Assembly (NCBI GenBank): GCA_035524595.1
Contig: DATKOP010000007.1
Location: 1-64,000 of the forward strand
From: CAIKZZ01 sp035524595
GTDB taxonomy: Bacteria; Pseudomonadota; Gammaproteobacteria; Steroidobacterales; Steroidobacteraceae
Direction of reading: 5' to 3'
Length of the DNA stretch: 64,000 bases
A program made the position numbers and the translations under genes. The notes under the pieces were generated by a model. That model was not told where the DNA came from. It did no database searches and saw only the letters and a program-made list of their open reading frames with translations. Shown here one piece after another: positions 37,766 through 44,549 of this stretch (position 1 is its first letter; every line of letters begins with the position of its first letter).

Positions 37766-39091
37766 ATGTCGCTAACACAAGACCAGCATAGCGCGAGCGC
37801 TGAGCTGCCGCCGCTGGCACCGGAGCAATTCGACGTCGGCTCGACGGATGACTCGCTCGATCGCCTCGTCGCCGCCGCCGCGACCTGCGGCGACGTGTTC
37901 CGGATCCGCGCGCCGGGCCGCGGCTCCGACACCTGGATCGTCAACAACCCGGCCGACATCAAGCGCGTGCTGGTCAGCAACCACCGCAACTACACCAAAG
38001 GGGTGGGCCTCGATCGCGTCAAGATCCTGCTCGGCAACGGCATCATGACCAGCGAGAGCGACCTGTGGCGGCGGCAGCGGCGCATGATCCAGCCGCTATT
38101 CCACCGGCGCGTGACCGAGAGCTTCGGCCCGCTGATCGAGCGCTGCGTCGACGATCGCATCGTACGCTGGCAGGGCTTCGCAGAGCGCGGCGAACCGGTG
38201 GACGTCACCGAGGAGATGAGCGCGCTGACGCTCGACATCATCCTGCGGGCGATCTTCGGGCCCGACCTCGACTGGCTCGCATCGCGACTCGGCGGCAACC
38301 CGTTCGCGATCGTGACCGAACACGCGGCCCGCGACCTGCAGTTCGCCTACCGGTTCCGCTCGCTGACCCGGCTGGTCGGCGAGCTGGTCGCGCGGCGCCG
38401 CGACGGCGGCGAGGAGCACCACGACTTCCTCGGCATGCTGATTGCCGCGCGCGACAAGGAGAACGGCGCGCCGATGCCGGATCGCGAGCTCATCGACGAG
38501 GTCATGACGCTGGTCGTGGCGGGCCACGAGACCAGCGCCGCGGCGCTCAACTGGACCTGGTTCCTGCTCGCGACGCACCCGCAGGCCTACGCGCGGCTGA
38601 CCGCCGAGCTCGACGCGGTGCCGGAGCGCGCCGGCATGCGCTTCGAGGACGCCGAGCAGCTGCGCTTCACGCAGGCCGCGATCAAGGAGGCCATGCGCCT
38701 GTACCCGCCCGGCTGGCTGCTGACCCGGCGCACGATCGGCCCGGACGTGCTGTCCGGTTGCGTCGTGCCCGCCGGGACCGACGTGATGCTGAGCCCGTAC
38801 CTGATCCAGCGTCACCCGCGGCACTGGGAGCGGCCCGGCGAGTTCCGGCCGGAGCGCTTCGTCGACGCGAGCGTCGATCCGCGCGACCAGTGGATCTACA
38901 TTCCGTTCGCCGCCGGCCCGCGCCACTGCGTCGGCGAGAATTTCGCGATGTACGAGATGACGCTGCACGTGGCACGAGTCGCGCGCCGCTGGCGGCTCGA
39001 GTACATTGACGACGGCCCGGTCGCCGTCGAGGCCGCGATCAACCTGCGCACGCGCCGTGGCCTGCGCATGCGGCTGCAGCCGCGCCACTGA
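37766..39091 (+). CDS. Cytochrome P450
   Basis: A 441-aa soluble P450 without an N-terminal anchor. I-helix AGHETSAAALNW, K-helix EAMR (KEAMRLYPPGW), the EFRPERF meander, and heme loop FAAGPRHCVG with Cys388 are all present. The early GDVFRIRAPG and LFHRRVTESFGPLIE stretches resemble fatty-acid-hydroxylating P450s of the CYP4/CYP102-like clan. It needs external redox partners; none is encoded next to it. The following gene is an acyl ligase with a carrier domain, so an acyl-carrier-bound substrate is a reasonable inference. Confidence 0.92.
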   Translation: MSLTQDQHSASAELPPLAPEQFDVGSTDDSLDRLVAAAATCGDVFRIRAPGRGSDTWIVNNPADIKRVLVSNHRNYTKGVGLDRVKILLGNGIMTSESDLWRRQRRMIQPLFHRRVTESFGPLIERCVDDRIVRWQGFAERGEPVDVTEEMSALTLDIILRAIFGPDLDWLASRLGGNPFAIVTEHAARDLQFAYRFRSLTRLVGELVARRRDGGEEHHDFLGMLIAARDKENGAPMPDRELIDEVMTLVVAGHETSAAALNWTWFLLATHPQAYARLTAELDAVPERAGMRFEDAEQLRFTQAAIKEAMRLYPPGWLLTRRTIGPDVLSGCVVPAGTDVMLSPYLIQRHPRHWERPGEFRPERFVDASVDPRDQWIYIPFAAGPRHCVGENFAMYEMTLHVARVARRWRLEYIDDGPVAVEAAINLRTRRGLRMRLQPRH

Positions 39092-39136
39092 TCCGGCACC
39101 CGACAGGGCGCGAAGCGCCGGCAAGGACCCCGACGA

Positions 39137-41098
39137 ATGCAACATTCGACACTGATTGAGATCCTCGAGGCCAATCGCACCGCGCCGCGCGCGATCCATT
39201 ACCTCGAGGGCGAGCACGAGGAGCGCGTGGTGCCCTTCGGCGAGCTCTACGAGCGCGCGCTCGGCATCCTGTGGCACCTGCAGAAGCTCGGCGCCGGGCG
39301 CGGCGACAAGCTGATCGTGTTCCTGAACAACAACGAGCAGTTCATCGACGGCTTCTGGGCCGCGCTCAGCGGCGGCATCGTACCGGTGCCGCTCGCAGTC
39401 GGCATCTCCGACGAGCACCGCCACAAGCTGCTGCGGGTCGCCCGCCTGCTCGGCGACCCGTTCCTGTATACCGACCGCAAGAACCTCGAGCGCATCGGCG
39501 CGTTCGCCGCGAGCGTCGGCGAGTCGGAGACCTTCGAGCGCCTCAAGCGCCGCGCCTTCCTGGCCGACACGCTCGACAACGTCGCGCGCGCCGGACGCCT
39601 CGCCCCGGTCACGCCGGACGACGTCGCCTTCATCCAGTTCTCGTCGGGCTCGACCAGCGCGCCCAAGGGCATCGTGCTCACGCACCGTAACCTGGTCGCG
39701 AACTGCCGCAGCACGACCGCCGCGGCCGGCTTCAACGAGCACGACGTCAGCTTGAGCTGGATGCCGCTGACCCACGACATGGGGCTGATCGGCAAGCACA
39801 TCTTCATGTTCGCGAACCGCGTCGAGAACCACCTGATGCCGACCGAGCTGTTCGTGCGCCGGCCGCTGCTGTGGCCGAAGTTCGCGAGCGAGCGGCGCGC
39901 GACCATCCTCAGCTCGCCGAACTTCGGCTACCGGCACTTCCTCAAGGTGCTCGGCGACCGCAGCCTCGAGGGCGTCGACCTGTCCGCCGCGCGGCTGATC
40001 TTCAACGGCGCCGAGCCGATCTCGGTCGAGCTGTGCGACGAGTTCATGGACCGCATGGCGCCGTATGGCCTGAAGCGCACCGCGATGTTCCCGGTGTACG
40101 GCCTCGCCGAGGCGACGCTCGCGGCGACCTTCCCGGTGCCCGGCGCCGCCTACAGCGCGCTGCGCTTCGACCGGCACCGGCTCGTGGTCGGTGCGCCGGC
40201 CGGCCGGGCCGGCGCGGACGCGCGCGATGCGCTGTCGCTGATGAACGTCGGCCGGCCGATTCCGGGCACCGAGGTGCGGATCGCCGCCGAGGACCGCGCG
40301 GCGCTGCCCGACGGCAACGTCGGCCACGTGCTGATCCGCGGCGAGAACGTCACCAAGGGCTACTACGAGGCCCCCGAGATCAACGCCCGCACGATCAGCG
40401 CCGACGGCTGGCTCGATACCGGCGACCTCGGCGTGCTGGTGGAGGGCGACCTGTACATCACCGGCCGGGCGAAGGAGATCATCTTCGTCAACGGCCAGAA
40501 CTACTACCCGCACGATCTCGAGGAGATCGCGCAGCGCGCCGACGACCTGGAGCTCGGCAAGGTCGTCGCCGCCGGCTGCCGGCCGGCCGGTGCGGAGACC
40601 GACCAGCTGACCTTCTTCATCCTGCACCGCGGCTCGCTCGAGGAGTTCCTGCCGCTCGCGGCGGAGGTGACCCGGCTGGTCAACGAGCACGCCGGGCTCG
40701 AGGTCGCGCACGTCGTGCCGGTCAAGCGTATTCCGAAGACCACCAGCGGCAAGATCCAGCGGGTCCAGCTCGAGGAGGCGTTCATCGCCGGCGAGTTCGC
40801 CGACGAGATGGTCGCGCTCGAGCGGCTGCGCGAGTCGCACCACGGCCATCGCGACGCCGGCACCGGGGTCGAGGCGAAGATCAAGGCGATCTGCGACGGC
40901 GCGCTACCCGGCAAGCGCGTCGAGATCGATGACAACCTGTTCGAGATCGGCGCGAGCTCGCTGACGCTGATCCAGATCCACGAGGAGATCGACAAGGAGT
41001 ACCCGGGCGTCGTCGACCTGACCGAGCTGTTCGACTACCCGACCGTCGCCTCGCTGGCCAAGCACGTCGAGTCCAAGCTCGCTGCGCAGCGCGCCTGA
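39137..41098 (+). CDS. Fatty-acyl-AMP-ligase-like enzyme fused to acyl carrier domain
   Basis: A 653-aa protein. The adenylation domain has P-loop IQFSSGSTSAPKGIVLTH (about residue 165-182), MPLTHDMGLIGKH, VYGLAEATLAATF, WLDTGDLGVLVEGDLYITGR and a C-terminal catalytic Lys region TTSGKIQR. Residues about 575-650 are a carrier domain with the phosphopantetheine Ser608 in FEIGASSLTLIQIH. The layout fits an enzyme that activates a carboxylic acid as AMP-ester and loads it on its own carrier. The long insertion after EATLA fits the FAAL-like group. It starts 45 nt after the P450. Confidence 0.9.
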   Translation: MQHSTLIEILEANRTAPRAIHYLEGEHEERVVPFGELYERALGILWHLQKLGAGRGDKLIVFLNNNEQFIDGFWAALSGGIVPVPLAVGISDEHRHKLLRVARLLGDPFLYTDRKNLERIGAFAASVGESETFERLKRRAFLADTLDNVARAGRLAPVTPDDVAFIQFSSGSTSAPKGIVLTHRNLVANCRSTTAAAGFNEHDVSLSWMPLTHDMGLIGKHIFMFANRVENHLMPTELFVRRPLLWPKFASERRATILSSPNFGYRHFLKVLGDRSLEGVDLSAARLIFNGAEPISVELCDEFMDRMAPYGLKRTAMFPVYGLAEATLAATFPVPGAAYSALRFDRHRLVVGAPAGRAGADARDALSLMNVGRPIPGTEVRIAAEDRAALPDGNVGHVLIRGENVTKGYYEAPEINARTISADGWLDTGDLGVLVEGDLYITGRAKEIIFVNGQNYYPHDLEEIAQRADDLELGKVVAAGCRPAGAETDQLTFFILHRGSLEEFLPLAAEVTRLVNEHAGLEVAHVVPVKRIPKTTSGKIQRVQLEEAFIAGEFADEMVALERLRESHHGHRDAGTGVEAKIKAICDGALPGKRVEIDDNLFEIGASSLTLIQIHEEIDKEYPGVVDLTELFDYPTVASLAKHVESKLAAQRA

Positions 41099-41139
41099 AC
41101 GGCGCGCCGGCGACGCCCTTCCGCTACGACCTGGCACGG

Positions 41140-42147
41140 ATGCCGACCGCCCCACCAGTCCCGGCGCCGCGCTTCGACGTCGAGCGGTTGACGGTCATCC
41201 GCGCGCCGTTCCTGGTGGCGGCGATCCTGATGCTGGCGCTGCTGGTCGTGTTCGGCGAGTTGCCCGGCCGGCCGCTGATCCTGCACGTGCTGCAGAAGCT
41301 CGGCCACCCGGGTGTATTCGGAGTGATCGCGCTCGGCGTGCTGGTGCTCGCCCGCCAGCGGGCGTCCGCGGGTCGCGCCGCCTGGCTGGACTACGCCGCC
41401 GCCTTCCTGATCGCGGTCGGCATCGGCGGCCTGACCGAGATCGGCCAGCTGTTCACGCACCGCGACCCGTCGCTGCGCGACGTCGGGCTCGACGCGCGCG
41501 GCGCCGCCGGCGCGCTCGCGCTCGCCGCGGCCTTCGACGTGCGCTGCCGCCCGGGGGCCCACCCCGGACGCTGGCGCGCGCTGTACCTCGCGGCCGCGGC
41601 GCTGCTGGCGGCGATCATCCTGACGCCGCTCGCCTGGACGGTGGCTGGCTACGCCGTGCGCAGCCAGCGCTTCCCGACGCTGTTCGTGCCGGCCTCGCGC
41701 CTCGATCTCGTGTTCCTGTCCGGCACCGGCGGCAAGCTCGAGCGCATCCCGGTGCCGGCTGCGCTCGCGCGCGCACCCGGCGAGACGGCGCTGCGCGTGC
41801 CGCTCCTCCCGCGGCCCTACGCGGGCGTCAACCTCGACGAGCCGCGGCCGGACTGGACCGCGTACACGACCTTGCTGGTCGAGGTCACGAACCCGGGGCG
41901 CAGCGAGCTCGACTTCAACGTCCGCGTCCACGACCGCGAGCACAACTGGGCCTACGAGGACCGGTTCAACGCCGAGGTCGTGATCCCCGCGGGCCAGCGC
42001 CGGACGCTCGAGTTCCCGCTCGCGGCGATCCGCGCCGCGCCGCGCGGCCGGTCGCTCGACCTCGGCCACATCGCCGGCGTGATGCTGTTCCGCACCGGCC
42101 CGGACGGACCGCGCGAGTTCTGGCTGCATCGCGTCGAGCTGCGCTGA
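41140..42147 (+). CDS. VanZ-like membrane protein with C-terminal beta-sandwich-like domain
   Basis: A 335-aa protein. The N-terminal half has helices at about 20-40, 50-70, 85-105 and 145-165, with the VanZ-type GGLTEIGQLFTHRDPSLRDVGLDARG motif. The C-terminal half (about 185-335) is soluble, with alternating beta segments (LLVEVTNPGRSELDFNVRVHD, QRRTLEFPLAAI, HIAGVMLFRTG), reminiscent of CBM/CIA30-type carbohydrate-binding folds. I infer a membrane-tethered envelope protein; function is unknown. It starts 41 nt after the ligase gene, probably in the same operon. Confidence 0.7.
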   Translation: MPTAPPVPAPRFDVERLTVIRAPFLVAAILMLALLVVFGELPGRPLILHVLQKLGHPGVFGVIALGVLVLARQRASAGRAAWLDYAAAFLIAVGIGGLTEIGQLFTHRDPSLRDVGLDARGAAGALALAAAFDVRCRPGAHPGRWRALYLAAAALLAAIILTPLAWTVAGYAVRSQRFPTLFVPASRLDLVFLSGTGGKLERIPVPAALARAPGETALRVPLLPRPYAGVNLDEPRPDWTAYTTLLVEVTNPGRSELDFNVRVHDREHNWAYEDRFNAEVVIPAGQRRTLEFPLAAIRAAPRGRSLDLGHIAGVMLFRTGPDGPREFWLHRVELR

Positions 42148-42169
42148 GCGCCGCAGTCGCGTGCGGCGC
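42148..42169 (+). terminator. Hairpin after the VanZ-like gene
   Basis: A perfect 8-bp stem GCGCCGCA / TGCGGCGC with a 6-nt loop begins directly at the stop codon's end. There is no U-run. It would mark the end of the P450-ligase-VanZ operon. The remaining spacer to 42347 contains a ribosome-binding AAGAGAGG before the next gene and nothing else recognised. Confidence 0.35.
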
Positions 42170-42347
42170 AGCATCGCCGGCGGCACCGCCTGCGCGCCGT
42201 GCCACCCGGGCCGATGGACACGTTCCACCGACCGGGGTCAAACTGAGCTGGAGGGGGCCGTGCGCGCGGCCGCAACGCGCGAGACCGGGCGCAGCACCAG
42301 ACTCACAACACGCCCGTCGACCGACGTTGACCAATAAGAGAGGCGTC

Positions 42348-42761
42348 ATGAAAGCCACCACCATCGTCGCCGGCGCTGCCGCGCTCGCCTCGCTCGCCGC
42401 CTGCGGCGGCATCAAGACGAAGACGAAGATCATCGACGCCGCGCACCAGTCCATTCAGTCGCACACCCGCGACGTGTGCCTGCTGGCGGGCGCGTTGCCG
42501 TCCGACTACGTCTACAACGAGATCGCCCGCATCAAGGCGACCAAGGGAACCTACGGAGGCACCGACGAGGTGCTCGCCGCGATCGCGGACGCGGCGCGGC
42601 GGGTGGGCGCCGACGCGGTCATCAATCTGCAGGCGAGCCAGAAGTTCAAGGGGCCGTTGCCGTGGCGCGTGACGAGCCCGACCGGCGACGGCACGGCGAT
42701 CAAGCTGACGCCGCAGTCACCGCCGCTCGACTGCGCGGCGATCGGCGGGAACACCGGCTGA
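42348..42761 (+). CDS. Small lipoprotein of unknown function
   Basis: A 137-aa protein with a lipoprotein signal (ATTIVAGAAALASLAACGG, Cys about 20). The mature region has basic IKTKTKIIDAAH, then DEVLAAIADAARRVGADAVINLQASQKF, which resembles YbjQ/RcsF-like heavy-metal-binding-type folds that sort by the GADAVINL phrase. That assignment is weak. An upstream AAGAGAGG supports ATG 42348. No operon partner is evident. Confidence 0.7.
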   Translation: MKATTIVAGAAALASLAACGGIKTKTKIIDAAHQSIQSHTRDVCLLAGALPSDYVYNEIARIKATKGTYGGTDEVLAAIADAARRVGADAVINLQASQKFKGPLPWRVTSPTGDGTAIKLTPQSPPLDCAAIGGNTG

Positions 42762-42899
42762 GCGCGGGCCGACCCCGCCCCGGCACGGTCGAGCGCGACC
42801 CGAGTCGGAGCACGGCCGGCGGTCTTCGGACACGCTCGCGCGGGCGCGTCGAGCGCTGGCGCACAGGCCGCCAGATCGCCGGTAAGTGGCTGAAAAGAC

Positions 42900-42975
42900 T
42901 GGTGCCGGTGGAGGGACTTGAACCCCCGACCTCTCGCTTACGAAGCGACTGCTCTACCAACTGAGCTACACCGGC
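42900..42975 (-). tRNA. tRNA-Thr (anticodon CGT)
   Basis: Read on the minus strand, the acceptor GCCGGTG pairs with CACCGGC. The D arm is GCTC-AGTTGGTA-GAGC, the anticodon loop TTCGTAA has anticodon CGT, and the T arm carries GTTCAAGT-type bases. CCA is encoded (42900-42902). The anticodon sequence and first-pair mismatch are as in E. coli thrW. Confidence 0.96.
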
Positions 42976-42989
42976 GCGAAGGGCGGCGC

Positions 42990-43018
42990 AGTATACGGAA
43001 ACACCCCTCCACCGGCAA
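42990..43018 (-). promoter_or_regulatory. Promoter of tRNA-Thr
   Basis: On the minus strand TTGCCG, exactly 17 bp, then TATACT (5 of 6). The predicted start is near 42983, eight bases before the mature tRNA. Confidence 0.75.
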
Positions 43019-43044
43019 CGCGCCGGGACCGGGAGGACGGGCCC

Positions 43045-43995
43045 TCAGGCCGGCTTTTCCACGTCGCGCAGCGGGCGCGGCAGCGCAAACACGACGTGCT
43101 CGGTCCGTCCAGGCACCTCGATGGCGGGCTCGCCGCCCCATTCGCGCAGCCGGGTCACGACCTGCTGCACCAGGATCTCGGGTGCGGAGGCGCCGGCCGT
43201 CACGCCGACGGCCTGCGCGCCCTCGAACCAGTCGCGCCGCAGGTCGTCGGCACCGTCGACCAGGAAGCCCGGCACGCCGCGCTTGGCGGCGATCTCGCGC
43301 AGGCGGTTGGAGTTCGAGCTCGAGCGCGAGCCGACGACGACCAGCACGTCGCACGCCTCGACCAGCGCCTTGACCGCGTCCTGGCGGTTCTGGGTCGCGT
43401 AGCAGATGTCCTCCTTGCGCGGCGAGGCGAGCCCCGGGAAACGCGCCCTGAGCGCCTCGACGATGCGCGCGGTGTCGTCCACCGACAGCGTCGTCTGGGT
43501 GACGAAGGCGAGCCGGGACGGATCGCGCACCTCGAGCCGGGCCGCGTCCTCCGGCGTCTCGACCAGGTAGATCCGCCCGCCCAGCGACTCGTCGAACTGG
43601 CCGGTCGTGCCCTCCACTTCCGGATGGCCGGCGTGGCCGATCAGGATCACCTCGCGCGCGTCGCGGGCGTAGCGCGTCACCTCCATGTGCACCTTGGTGA
43701 CCAGCGGGCAGGTCGCGTCGAAGACGTCGAGCGCGCGGCGCGCCGCCTCCTGCTGCACCGCGCGCGACACGCCGTGCGCGCTGAAGATCACGGTCGCGCC
43801 GTCGGGCACCTCGTCGAGCTCGTCGACGAACACCGCGCCGAGCGCCCGCAGCCGCTCGACGACGTAGCGGTTGTGCACGACCTCGTGGCGGACGTAGATC
43901 GGCGCGCCGAACAGGCTGAGTGCGCGCTCGACGATGTCGATCGCGCGGTCGACGCCGGCGCAGAAGCCGCGCGGGTTGGCGAGGTGGATCTTCAC
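43045..43995 (-). CDS. ispH: 4-hydroxy-3-methylbut-2-enyl diphosphate reductase
   Basis: A 316-aa Fe-S enzyme that makes IPP and DMAPP in the last step of the MEP pathway. Cluster Cys residues are in ANPRGFCAGVDRAI, FDATCPLVTKVH and EDICYATQNRQ. The substrate-binding SAHGVS, GHAGHPEVEGTTGQ, TQTTLS and GSRSSSNSNRL are all present. GTG 43995 overlaps the lspA stop (GTGA). It is the last gene of murJ-independent ribF-ileS-lspA-ispH; the usual fkpB between lspA and ispH is missing. Confidence 0.96.
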   Translation of the reverse strand: MKIHLANPRGFCAGVDRAIDIVERALSLFGAPIYVRHEVVHNRYVVERLRALGAVFVDELDEVPDGATVIFSAHGVSRAVQQEAARRALDVFDATCPLVTKVHMEVTRYARDAREVILIGHAGHPEVEGTTGQFDESLGGRIYLVETPEDAARLEVRDPSRLAFVTQTTLSVDDTARIVEALRARFPGLASPRKEDICYATQNRQDAVKALVEACDVLVVVGSRSSSNSNRLREIAAKRGVPGFLVDGADDLRRDWFEGAQAVGVTAGASAPEILVQQVVTRLREWGGEPAIEVPGRTEHVVFALPRPLRDVEKPA

Positions 43996-44549
43996 GGCTC
44001 GGCCGGCGGCGGCTCCGGGTCCGGCGCGCGCGCGCCGCGCGCGCGCCGCGACTCGAGCAGCGAGTCGAGGATCACGAGCCCGGCGCCGATCGTGATCGCC
44101 GTGTCGGCGGCGTTGAAGGCCGGGAAGTAGGCGCGCTCGAACCAGTGGAAGTGGATGAAGTCGACCACATAGCCGCGCGCCAGCCGGTCGATCGCGTTGC
44201 CGACCGCGCCGCCGAGTATCAGCGCGAGGCCGCCGGCCAGCAGCGCGTTGCCGGGCCCGCGCAGCCGCAGCAGCCAGGCGACGATGCCGACGCTGACCAG
44301 CGCCGCGAGCGCGAGGAACAGGTAGTGCTGCCAGCCCGAGGCCTCGCTCAGGAAGCTGAACGCCGCCCCCTTGTTGTGCAGCCGCGTGAGCTCGAGCACC
44401 GGCAGGAGCGCGCGGCGCTCGAACAGCTCGAAGCGGGCGACGACCAGGGCCTTGCTGGCCTGGTCGAGCGCGATCACGAGCGCGCTCAGCCACAGCCAGC
44501 GCGCTGAGTGGCTCGCCGCCGCGCCCACGACCGGCGCCGGCTCGCTCAT
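43992..44549 (-). CDS. lspA: Lipoprotein signal peptidase
   Basis: A 185-aa inner-membrane aspartic peptidase that removes signal peptides from diacylated prolipoproteins. Four hydrophobic helices are visible. Active-site regions are GGAVGNAIDRLARGYVVDF and FNAADTAITIG, each with the catalytic Asp. The tail after the last helix is Arg/Pro-rich. Its ATG overlaps the ileS stop (ATGA) and its stop overlaps ispH (GTGA), so three genes are tightly coupled. Confidence 0.95.
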   Translation of the reverse strand: MSEPAPVVGAAASHSARWLWLSALVIALDQASKALVVARFELFERRALLPVLELTRLHNKGAAFSFLSEASGWQHYLFLALAALVSVGIVAWLLRLRGPGNALLAGGLALILGGAVGNAIDRLARGYVVDFIHFHWFERAYFPAFNAADTAITIGAGLVILDSLLESRRARGARAPDPEPPPAEP

